From the NCBI GenBank assembly GCA_900315765.1, contig ONAK01000010.1, forward strand, positions 1-64,000: a DNA stretch of 64,000 nucleotides, read 5' to 3'. Under the pieces are notes generated by a model. It was not told the DNA's origin. It searched no databases and was given only the letters and a program-made list of their open reading frames with translations. This document shows positions 43,848 to 50,449 of this stretch, piece by piece. How positions within the stretch are numbered: position 1 is the first letter of the stretch; every line of letters starts with the position of its first letter. Made by a program: the position numbers and the translations under genes. Origin of the DNA: an uncultured Prevotella sp. GTDB lineage: Bacteria; Bacteroidota; Bacteroidia; Bacteroidales; Bacteroidaceae.

Positions 43848-44425
43848 TTTCTGTTTGTTTTAAGTTCAAATTCCTTCCGCTCAGCCTTAGTGTTCCACCT
43901 GGCTCGCGCTATCCATTGGTTTTCTATCCACGACCATCGCGTGTCTTGATTCACCTGTTCTGGCGCATCGTCGGGTATGGGCTCGCCTCTGAAACCATAA
44001 CGTCGTCCGTTCACCAGTCGGTCGTATCCAAGATAGGCCGACTGCGTGAGCTCTTTATACTCTTTATGATGATTATCATTGTTATCATCGTTATAACGCG
44101 TACGCCCATGTACGCGAGGCTTTGCTTGATTTGAGCCAATGCCAAGTACCTTCGAGAGATACGGGCTCGAGAAAGTCTCGTCGGCATTATAGTCAAACAG
44201 GCCGTAGTCCGTAATAATCTGCCACAGCCAGTCGGCCTCGCAGCCATTATCACGCGCTATCTTTTTCAGCATACTCCGGTGCCCCACAGCATTATGACTA
44301 ATGCGCAGGCACTCAAACAGCGTGAGCATAGCACCTTTTGCTTTCAAGGCGCCTTGCTCTTCGCACAGTTTTATCATCTCTGGCGTATTCAGATACCAGA
44401 GTTCAAATTTAATACTCGCTATCAT
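43820..44425 (-). CDS. Replication-initiator-like protein (Lin1244/DUF4373-like)
   Basis: A 201-residue protein. The N-terminal 90 residues (FELWYLNTPEMIKLCEEQGA and a predicted winged helix) resemble the Lin1244/Lin1753 or DUF4373 N-terminal domain found in phage and Bacteroidota replication proteins. The middle is Asp/Asn/His-rich and probably a linker. It lies between the endolysin-like peptidase (4-bp overlap, ATGA) and the primase-helicase (28-bp overlap), so the three are translated together. It may load the helicase at an origin. Confidence 0.7.
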   Translation of the reverse strand: MIASIKFELWYLNTPEMIKLCEEQGALKAKGAMLTLFECLRISHNAVGHRSMLKKIARDNGCEADWLWQIITDYGLFDYNADETFSSPYLSKVLGIGSNQAKPRVHGRTRYNDDNNDNHHKEYKELTQSAYLGYDRLVNGRRYGFRGEPIPDDAPEQVNQDTRWSWIENQWIARARWNTKAERKEFELKTNRKWQTIVSGQ

Positions 44426-44913
44426 GGTTTCAGCAAATCATTAATTACCTGATGCCGGTTATGGCAGTAGTCTATCTTGCACGAGATGTGCACCCACCAC
44501 GAGGCACCTTTGTGCTCCAGTATCAACTGATCGTAATCAGCATACTCCTGGGCATAGTTGAATAGCAGACGGGCCGCCTGTTCATCGCTAACGTGGGCAA
44601 AGGGGCGGCTACGGCGTGGGATGGTTATATCGGCAGCCTCGCCTTTAAGGTGCTGCGATGTGGGTTCACCGTCCACCAGCTTGTTCACCTTCTCGCAGCG
44701 ATAGCCGCTGTTAACCTGTATGGGCAGGCCCAGGTGCTCTCGCAGCGGTTCAAGCGCCCTGACCGCCAGATTCTGCATCGCCGTGATGTGGCACTTCAGT
44801 GGAATGTTTGGAATCGGCTCAGGCTTATGATTCGCCGCCGTACTCGAGAAAATCATCTCTCCAAGCGTAAAATGTTCCGACAACCTCATGCCGGGATTAA
44901 ATAGTTCTTTCAT
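44422..44913 (-). CDS. M15-family peptidase, endolysin-like
   Basis: A 163-residue D-Ala-D-Ala carboxypeptidase-type zinc enzyme. The zinc motif SQHLKGEAADI (His and Asp ligands, about 85) and the third ligand His in WWVHIS (about 142) are present. There is no signal peptide, as in phage endolysins that depend on a holin. It leads the four-gene minus-strand unit to 41741, driven from a promoter at 45088. Alternatively it is a domesticated cell-wall hydrolase. Confidence 0.86.
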   Translation of the reverse strand: MKELFNPGMRLSEHFTLGEMIFSSTAANHKPEPIPNIPLKCHITAMQNLAVRALEPLREHLGLPIQVNSGYRCEKVNKLVDGEPTSQHLKGEAADITIPRRSRPFAHVSDEQAARLLFNYAQEYADYDQLILEHKGASWWVHISCKIDYCHNRHQVINDLLKP

Positions 44914-44978
44914 TTTTTTAGAAGTTAGGGAAGTTAAAGAAATTTGTTCTTATGTTCTTTTAATCAAAGCCCATAGAA

Positions 44979-45003
44979 GGGCGCCACTCAAAAAGTGACG
45001 CCC
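44979..45003 (-). other. Leader hairpin of the phage-like operon
   Basis: GGGCG(C)CACT-CAAAA-AGTG(A)CGCCC lies in the 5' leader, 66 nt before the peptidase ATG. No T run follows on the minus strand, so it is likely an RNA regulatory structure rather than a terminator. Confidence 0.5.
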
Positions 45004-45087
45004 AGCGGTAATAATTTGTTTGTTGTTGATTGATTTTGCATAATTTTAAAGTTTTAATTACTATTGGTTGTGAACCTAATCACGCTG

Positions 45088-45118
45088 CAAAATTACAACA
45101 ATTCAAACGTTGTGTCAA
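45088..45118 (-). promoter_or_regulatory. Promoter of the phage-like operon
   Basis: Minus-strand TTG (45116-45118), 20 bp, TAATTTTG (45088-45095); a leader of about 165 nt precedes the M15 gene. Confidence 0.75.
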
Positions 45119-45167
45119 GGGAGCAAATGGGAGTTTTTTTCCTCTAAAACGTCCCTCTTTACATATG

Positions 45168-45494
45168 CTAATGCTTATGATACAAATGCTTAAGTATTTC
45201 GAAAAGGATGCTCGTTTCTTCAGGACTCTTACGATTCTTCAAATCGTTGATAACCTTAGTCGGAGTCTTTGGAGCATTCGCATTCAGCACGGTGAACATC
45301 AGCTCGGTAATCTCTTTGAGAGTAGCCTTCTTGCCTCTCTCGTTCACTATCAGCTCTGTAAGCCACAGCATATACACTATCTCCATCAACTTAGCCTGAG
45401 TTCCAATCCACTTCAGCTTCGACTGAGTGTTGTTAATCATTCTACCCAGAATCTTCTTCACATCCTTTCTCACGTGTTTGAATATTTTCTTCAT
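45168..45494 (-). CDS. Short RteC-domain protein
   Basis: A 108-residue basic protein. From LKWIGTQAKLMEIVYMLW onward it follows the pattern of the C-terminal domain of RteC, the regulator of excision of Bacteroides conjugative transposons, ending in a helix before KNRKSPEETSILFEILKHL. The N-terminal half of full RteC is missing. It may be a remnant, a small stand-alone regulator, or part of the neighbouring mobile DNA. A terminator-bearing leader RNA (45534-45683) lies directly upstream. Confidence 0.68.
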   Translation of the reverse strand: MKKIFKHVRKDVKKILGRMINNTQSKLKWIGTQAKLMEIVYMLWLTELIVNERGKKATLKEITELMFTVLNANAPKTPTKVINDLKNRKSPEETSILFEILKHLYHKH

Positions 45495-45533
45495 ATTCTA
45501 TATTCAATTTTGGTTATACATAAAATTATTTAC

Positions 45534-45697
45534 ACAAAAAAATCGCACCTTATTAATATAAAGTGCGATTAGAGCGGATGTCGGGCGAATTAGTTAAACG
45601 CGCGCCCATGGCCAAGAAAGCGGCCCAACAAATCGATCCTGGGCTTAGATAATTTATGGTTAGGTCTGCCGCTTCTGCCATTTGGCGAGCAAAATTA
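45534..45697 (-). ncRNA. Candidate structured RNA D upstream of the RteC-like gene
   Basis: On the minus strand a -7 box TAATTTTG (45690-45697) is followed by about 150 nt ending in the terminator AATCGCAC/GTGCGATT with seven T residues (45534-45570). Inside, closing arms AGCGG/CCGCT bracket stem-loops GCCCA/TGGGC and GGGCG/CGCCC, giving a multi-branched fold. The plus strand shows the same arms and ends in GCCA, so it superficially resembles a tRNA, but the T arm is missing. It may be an attenuator or a free RNA. Confidence 0.5.
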
Positions 45698-45741
45698 CCA
45701 AAAAAATCTCAGAAAAAGAAGCAACTTTCACCAAAAGTTTG

Positions 45742-45749
45742 TATATTTG
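45742..45749 (+). promoter_or_regulatory. -7 box for the large lipoprotein at 45830
   Basis: TATATTTG, with no TTG at the correct distance. It is divergent from and 45 bp away from the promoter of candidate RNA D. Confidence 0.5.
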
Positions 45750-45829
45750 CACCATAAACGATGAATATTACAAGTCTATACCTTTTTTATACAGAAATGA
45801 GACTTAAAGACTTATTACACATTAAACAT

Positions 45830-47665
45830 ATGAAAAGATTAACTTTTATCTGGATGCTGGCTGGAGCCATAGCTTTCGGCAGCACCAACACGATGCTGAC
45901 ATCATGTGCAACTGACGACAATCCCGTATTGCCAGAAGAGGGAACATCGGGAACAGTAGGAGGCAACAAGTTTACACCCACACAGTTGATTAACTCAAAT
46001 ATCTATGTAGCGCCTGGAGTAGATCCTGACGTGAGACAAGCCTTCGATTGGGCTTCGAAGGGGGTAATCGACCTAAGTAGAGATACATTGTTTACACCTG
46101 TATACGTAGTCAACAAGCTGACCGACCTGAGCGACGAGTTGATGGACGACATTATGTATCAAGGCATGATGGTACTGCTGATGAATCCTGTAGAGAGCGA
46201 GGTTAAGGCCTATCTCGATACCCACGACTTCATCACGCTCGATCCTGAAGTAACCGACTCAACATGGATTCTGGGATTCAACAATGACACCAAGATTCTC
46301 ATCGACAAACTGCCACAGACCAGCGACCCAGTGACTAACAATGCCAATCGCGACGAGAAAACTTACATAGCACTGTCGGGCCTGTTTGCAGTTTTCGCCG
46401 AGCGTTACAATGCCTATAGCGGCGGAGCCTACGGCGGTGGCGATGACGACCCGAAGAAGATGGAGAACCTGTTTGCCTCGTACCACTTTGTGCATGTCAA
46501 CACATATTCAGCCCACGTTCACTACGACACTACCTGGAACGAGGAGTACTATCTCGACGGAACAGGCTCGGCCACCACACTCATCGATGTTTACCCGATA
46601 CACGTGTACGAGGGACAGGCTGGAGCAGGCGACTATTTTGCTGTGAAGATGAACACCAGCGTGGCCAATGCAGGCATGTGGAAAGGCAAGGGCTGGAATC
46701 GCCGTATAGGTATCTATATCCGCCACTGCGGATTGTGGGCCACCAACTTTGATACGCAGGTTGTGCCGATGAAGGACGAGAAGACACAGATGTCGGAGAC
46801 CGAATTGCAGTTCCTGGCATCATGCCCACCCACACCAGGCACCACCACCAATCAGAAATCGTATGAGGATTCTAAGTCGTTCAGCCTTAACGTAGCGGCT
46901 ACAGGTAAGCTCGAAGCGGCAGAAGAGCTTGATGGCAACGTATTAGCCAAAGCTAAGAATGCCGCTGGTCTGCAGGTGCAGATGTCGATGGGCTGGAATT
47001 GGAGCCACAAAGAGAACTACACCATACAGAATATAGAGATTGAGGACCGTCACGCCGGTAACAGCATCGACTGGAACATCAAGTTCAACGATCTGCCTCA
47101 CTTCGCCTGGAGCGAGGACTACGGATTCAAGATTACCGAGTCGCTGCCTTACCGCAACACCCAGGCCCTCAACGCATCGTGGATGTGGTTCGACCCCAAT
47201 GCCAAGGACGAGAGCGAAACAAAACCTCTGCTCATCAAGGTTACCACCAATCCTCAGTACGAGATGCAGACCTTCTGGACCACCAAGGCCGACTTGAAAT
47301 CAGTATATTACAGCCACGCTAAGACCGAGTACTTCAAGATTCCACGCCCCAACAACAAGCATGCTGGCGAGCTGGTGATCAAAAACGACCTTAAGAACGA
47401 TGCTTACATCTCAGATATCCGCGTATATCGTAAGGGTACTAACATCATGGTGGGCAACTTCAGTTCTACTGTTCCAAACGGCGAGGAGCAGACGCTGGGG
47501 CACTACCTATCCGATAATCAGACATATACAGTTACGTTTAAGGTTCATAACGAAAATGGTACTGTGGGACTTTACAAATATACGCTCGACGATGGCGTAA
47601 AGGTAAAGCACAACAGTACCACTAAGCTCTATGCACGAAACGACTTTACAGAAGAAGGTGCTTAA
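45830..47665 (+). CDS. Large lipoprotein, possible leukocidin-like pore-former
   Basis: A 611-residue lipoprotein with lipobox MLTSCATDD. The N-terminal third (about 40-200) is a mixed domain. The central and C-terminal parts include MSMGWNWSHKENYTIQNIEI, NSIDWNIKFNDLPHFAW and NASWMWF, alternation of polar and hydrophobic residues and many aromatics, which recall the beta-sandwich and stem of the leukocidin/haemolysin family in Bacteroidota annotations. That fold assignment is tentative. ATG 45830 is chosen because it precedes a normal signal peptide. The stop overlaps that of the convergent gene. Confidence 0.75.
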   Translation: MKRLTFIWMLAGAIAFGSTNTMLTSCATDDNPVLPEEGTSGTVGGNKFTPTQLINSNIYVAPGVDPDVRQAFDWASKGVIDLSRDTLFTPVYVVNKLTDLSDELMDDIMYQGMMVLLMNPVESEVKAYLDTHDFITLDPEVTDSTWILGFNNDTKILIDKLPQTSDPVTNNANRDEKTYIALSGLFAVFAERYNAYSGGAYGGGDDDPKKMENLFASYHFVHVNTYSAHVHYDTTWNEEYYLDGTGSATTLIDVYPIHVYEGQAGAGDYFAVKMNTSVANAGMWKGKGWNRRIGIYIRHCGLWATNFDTQVVPMKDEKTQMSETELQFLASCPPTPGTTTNQKSYEDSKSFSLNVAATGKLEAAEELDGNVLAKAKNAAGLQVQMSMGWNWSHKENYTIQNIEIEDRHAGNSIDWNIKFNDLPHFAWSEDYGFKITESLPYRNTQALNASWMWFDPNAKDESETKPLLIKVTTNPQYEMQTFWTTKADLKSVYYSHAKTEYFKIPRPNNKHAGELVIKNDLKNDAYISDIRVYRKGTNIMVGNFSSTVPNGEEQTLGHYLSDNQTYTVTFKVHNENGTVGLYKYTLDDGVKVKHNSTTKLYARNDFTEEGA

Positions 47666-49092
47666 TTAGCACCTTCTGATTGCGCCTGACTCACACGCAT
47701 TTGCATGATGAAAGTCTGCATGAACTGGAGAAGCTGACGAGCAGTGATGATAGATCCTGCCATAGGCTGTGCTGCGTGGTCGATGATGTTGAAGCCATAC
47801 TCAAGCGACTCTTTGTCGAGCAAATCGGTGAGGGGTACAAAGCCCTTCTCATCGGCAAAGTTGAACGACGGCATTGCAAAGTAGTCAATACCCAACTTCG
47901 TGGTTTGCAACTTCATCGGAATCTCTTGACTCAAATCCTTGCAGGTCAACTTCAAATCCAAGAGCTCGTTCAGCTGCTGGGTGTATCCCTCGATGGTAGC
48001 CTGGTCGGCATAGTGGCGGCGGGCATTAGCCATCTCACGCTGCACCTTCAGCAACTTACCGCAGTCATTAATACTCACGGTGGTGGTCAGGTCGTCATTC
48101 AGGGTGAGGGTACTTTCTAACTTAGTGTCCACCACCTGAGCAACCAGCACATCGATGATGCTGCCTGAAGTAAAGAACTGCGAGAGATCAAACTCCTTTT
48201 CAGTATATTTACCCGTAGCATCCAGCTCAATGATATTCTTGTTGTTATGCACAAACGAGAAACTCATACCAGTTTCGTTGGCCTCGGGATCGTTGCTGAA
48301 GGTGAAGGCAAGTTCAGTGGCGTCGGCCGAATGCGCGCCAGGCATTTCTCCTACTATAGTAGTAAGGATACCCGATACGTTAAAGGCATCATTATTTAGA
48401 TTCATAAGCTCTGACTTACCACTCATATTCGCCTTGTTATTGAATACGCCGATAAGACCATCATGCCAACTATCATTTACTTTTCCGGCTATAGTAAATG
48501 TGAATTCCGAGGGAACAAGAGACACTACAGCAGTCTCTTTTGTGCTCAATCGCTTAACAAGCTGCTTAAAGGTGTCGCCACCAGCCTTCAGCGTCAACTT
48601 GCGTCCACCTACTTTCGTTTCCAGGGTTTGAGGGTCGAAACCATTGATAATCATCTCGAAGTCATCAGCCTCCTCAACGTCGAAACCAGAGCCATCCTCC
48701 TTCATCGTGAAGCGGTAGTTGAATTTCGTCAGGTCGATGGTAGCATACTGCTTGTAGCCCATCTCTGCCAATTCGCTACCTTCTTCAACAGGCTTAACAC
48801 TCTCTTTGATCTTCTGGACAAACAGGTTTGAAATGGTCTTTTCAAACTCAGGGTTGGTAAGAATAGCAGTGTTGAACTCCTGATTGATTCTGTTGGCAAT
48901 CTCCCACGAAGTGAAGTTCAGGTTCTCAGCAATGTTCTTAAGGTTCTCACGAGTGTGCTTGATAAACTCTGTACGATTCTTCTTGGCCTGCTCCTGAGTA
49001 GGATTGTCACTTGAATCAGTCGTACAAGCCGTAAACACATTAGCACCGCATACGAGGGTGGCGGTAAGCACCCAATTCAAAATCTTTTTCAT
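47662..49092 (-). CDS. Large lipoprotein of unknown function
   Basis: A 476-residue lipoprotein with lipobox VFTACTTD. The first 120 mature residues look helical (Lys/Asn/Glu-rich), the middle is beta-rich, and the end is helical with QLLQFMQTFIMQMR. No motif is recognised. It has an excellent promoter (TTG 49178-49180, TATATTTG 49150-49157). It is convergent with the 45830 lipoprotein and the stop codons interlock over four bases, suggesting the two were fixed together, though no functional link is shown. Confidence 0.72.
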   Translation of the reverse strand: MKKILNWVLTATLVCGANVFTACTTDSSDNPTQEQAKKNRTEFIKHTRENLKNIAENLNFTSWEIANRINQEFNTAILTNPEFEKTISNLFVQKIKESVKPVEEGSELAEMGYKQYATIDLTKFNYRFTMKEDGSGFDVEEADDFEMIINGFDPQTLETKVGGRKLTLKAGGDTFKQLVKRLSTKETAVVSLVPSEFTFTIAGKVNDSWHDGLIGVFNNKANMSGKSELMNLNNDAFNVSGILTTIVGEMPGAHSADATELAFTFSNDPEANETGMSFSFVHNNKNIIELDATGKYTEKEFDLSQFFTSGSIIDVLVAQVVDTKLESTLTLNDDLTTTVSINDCGKLLKVQREMANARRHYADQATIEGYTQQLNELLDLKLTCKDLSQEIPMKLQTTKLGIDYFAMPSFNFADEKGFVPLTDLLDKESLEYGFNIIDHAAQPMAGSIITARQLLQFMQTFIMQMRVSQAQSEGAN

Positions 49093-49149
49093 GTCATTTT
49101 AAGTTAATAGAGATTGTTTGTCAAATATAATCAATTATCATTCACGTTG

Positions 49150-49180
49150 CAAATATAGTGAATATTTTTGAAATACGCAA
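49150..49180 (-). promoter_or_regulatory. Promoter of the 47662-49092 lipoprotein
   Basis: TTG (49178-49180), 20 bp, TATATTTG (49150-49157), 58 bp before the ATG. Confidence 0.8.
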
Positions 49181-49208
49181 CTTTTACCCATTTTTTTTGC
49201 GTCAAGAC

Positions 49209-49376
49209 AAAAAAAGAACCGGCATCACTGCCGATTCTCCTTAATAATTTCTCAAAATCAACTAACTCCGCATGCCTCACGGCACATGGAATGTAATAAC
49301 CTACAAAAAATGAACTGCCGCTGCAGTTCCCAATTTCCATTTCTTAACCTTTATGGCGTATAGCCATACCTAAAAA
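49209..49376 (-). ncRNA. Candidate small RNA B1 (GUGA-hairpin family)
   Basis: A consensus promoter (TTG 49411-49413, 20 bp, TACCTTTG 49383-49390) is followed by about 165 nt and a terminator with arms GAATCGGCA/TGCCGGTTC capped by GTGA and seven T residues (49209-49237). A second hairpin, GTGCC-GTGA-GGCAT at 49272-49285, also has a GNRA-type loop. The plus-strand string CATGCCTCACGGCA is shared with the B2 unit. A U-G pair in the terminator stem shows it is designed for the minus-strand RNA. No convincing ORF. Confidence 0.6.
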
Positions 49377-49382
49377 CCGCCG

Positions 49383-49413
49383 CAAAGGTACACTTTTCCC
49401 CCGACATGACCAA
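49383..49413 (-). promoter_or_regulatory. Promoter of candidate RNA B1
   Basis: TTG, 20 bp, TACCTTTG on the minus strand. The whole promoter, including CCAAATA and GTACAC blocks, resembles that of B2. Confidence 0.78.
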
Positions 49414-49448
49414 ATAATTTCTGATTTTTATTTTGCCGGAATGCCAAT

Positions 49449-50033
49449 TTAATCATCTGATACGATATCGAAACGCTTTATACTAATTGGCCAATCTGTA
49501 TCAGGGTTATCACCATTCCATTCCTCTGTAGCCTGACATAGACCATCCCATGTTGGATTAATAGGCTTGCCGATACATGCTTGAAGGTATTGGCATGCCT
49601 CTTCTATTGTATCAAAATATTCCATATCTGGCTCTGCATCTACTATGTATCTTGCAGTGAAGTATCGCCCTTCAACATCGTTGGTAAACTGCAAATCTTC
49701 ATCACCCTCAGCTGAATAATAGTACCTCAGCGATGGATACCGCTGCCGAATTAGTTCCAACAACTCTATTGGTGGATTCCATGCTGTTTCTGTGAAGAAA
49801 TAGAGATGGTCAGAGTATAGTTTTAAATTGCTCCACGTACCGCGACAAAATACATCACGCCAATCTTTACCGAGCCTGACAACTAGATTACCCAACCATT
49901 GTTTGGGGTAATAAAAACTGTTCTCAACAAGAGGTTCTTTTCTTTCTTGAAGTCGTTTCATTTTTCCATATAGCGACCTTAATTCACGCTTCTCACCCTC
50001 GAAGCATACCGACATAAAAGCTGGATTACTCAT
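49449..50033 (-). CDS. YubB ferredoxin-fold-like protein
   Basis: A 194-residue protein without signal peptide. The start MSNPAFMSVCFEGEKRELRS and the aromatic stretch WSNLKLYSDHLYFFTETAW followed by PPIELLELIRQRYP resemble the DUF1281/YubB ferredoxin-like proteins found on plasmids and phages. The C-terminal part, with EACQYLQACIG and ending in DDxxD-like acidic residues, is less familiar. It sits alone between the two B-family RNA units. Its promoter (TTG 50072-50074, GAACTTTG 50044-50051) lies downstream of the B2 terminator. Confidence 0.65.
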   Translation of the reverse strand: MSNPAFMSVCFEGEKRELRSLYGKMKRLQERKEPLVENSFYYPKQWLGNLVVRLGKDWRDVFCRGTWSNLKLYSDHLYFFTETAWNPPIELLELIRQRYPSLRYYYSAEGDEDLQFTNDVEGRYFTARYIVDAEPDMEYFDTIEEACQYLQACIGKPINPTWDGLCQATEEWNGDNPDTDWPISIKRFDIVSDD

Positions 50034-50043
50034 TTTTTTGCAG

Positions 50044-50074
50044 CAAAGTTCGCAGATCTTTGCAAAACCACCAA
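50044..50074 (-). promoter_or_regulatory. Promoter of the YubB-like gene
   Basis: TTG (50072-50074), 20 bp, GAACTTTG (50044-50051), one base from the -7 consensus at each of the first positions. The ATG is only 11 bp on. Confidence 0.5.
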
Positions 50075-50116
50075 ATAAATTAGATCAAGTTAGATCGAAT
50101 TCAGAAACCTTAGATC

Positions 50117-50226
50117 AAAAAAGGGCTCGCAGAGATGCGAGCCAGTTAGCATTAATTTAAATTTAAATTTTTATGAGTGAGTACCTCCATGCCTCACGGC
50201 ATTAATTGGTATTAGAAATCTCTAAT
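50117..50226 (-). ncRNA. Candidate small RNA B2 (GUGA-hairpin family)
   Basis: A promoter at 50232-50262 (TTG, 20 bp, TACCTTTG) is followed by about 110 nt: hairpin ATGCC-GTGA-GGCAT (50189-50202), an A/T-only linker, and the terminator GGCTCGCA/TGCGAGCC with six T residues (50117-50143). It shares the promoter surroundings and hairpin sequence with B1 but not the rest, as expected for paralogous RNAs under selection at those sites. Confidence 0.6.
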
Positions 50227-50231
50227 TTGTT

Positions 50232-50262
50232 GCAAAGGTACACATTTTCCACAACCTGACCA
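50232..50262 (-). promoter_or_regulatory. Promoter of candidate RNA B2
   Basis: TTG (50260-50262), 20 bp, TACCTTTG (50232-50239). The stretch 50263-50400 beyond it holds AT-rich sequence and a short CTCGGCTTTGCCGCTT repeat piece only. Confidence 0.78.
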
Positions 50263-50400
50263 AATATAAATAGGTATTTATTTGGCTGAATCTACAATTT
50301 CTTTGACGGTGCCGCTCGGCTTTGCCGCTTCGTTTATCGAAGAAAGATAAGAAATGTATTAATAACCTCCAAATATTTTGGAGATATTTTTTATTTTTAT

Positions 50401-50431
50401 TTGGCTGACTGGATATAATTATCTATCTTTG
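50401..50431 (+). promoter_or_regulatory. Promoter of the putative defence cassette
   Basis: TTG (50401-50403), 20 bp, TATCTTTG (50424-50431). It fixes the first gene start at ATG 50450 rather than an upstream in-frame ATG at 50378. Confidence 0.82.
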
Positions 50432-50449
50432 CACTCAAATGTAGCACTT

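Noticed and set aside
42333..43949. A 538-codon open frame on the plus strand opposite the primase-helicase gene
   Set aside because: It is the antisense of a protein with clear zinc-finger, Toprim and Walker motifs; its own translation has no recognisable domain and a His/Val/Leu composition typical of shadow frames.
45030..45572. A 180-codon plus-strand frame opposite the RteC-like gene
   Set aside because: The minus-strand translation matches the RteC C-terminal pattern, whereas this frame is a Leu/His/Ser-rich shadow.
45579..45652. A 24-codon ORF (beginning MSGELVKR) across the structured locus
   Set aside because: There is no ribosome site or promoter on that strand, and the stem-loops explain the sequence better.
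45575..45682. A plus-strand tRNA gene ending in CCA
   Set aside because: The acceptor-like stem needs a bulge, the T arm is absent and the loops have wrong sizes; the minus-strand promoter and terminator favour a different RNA.
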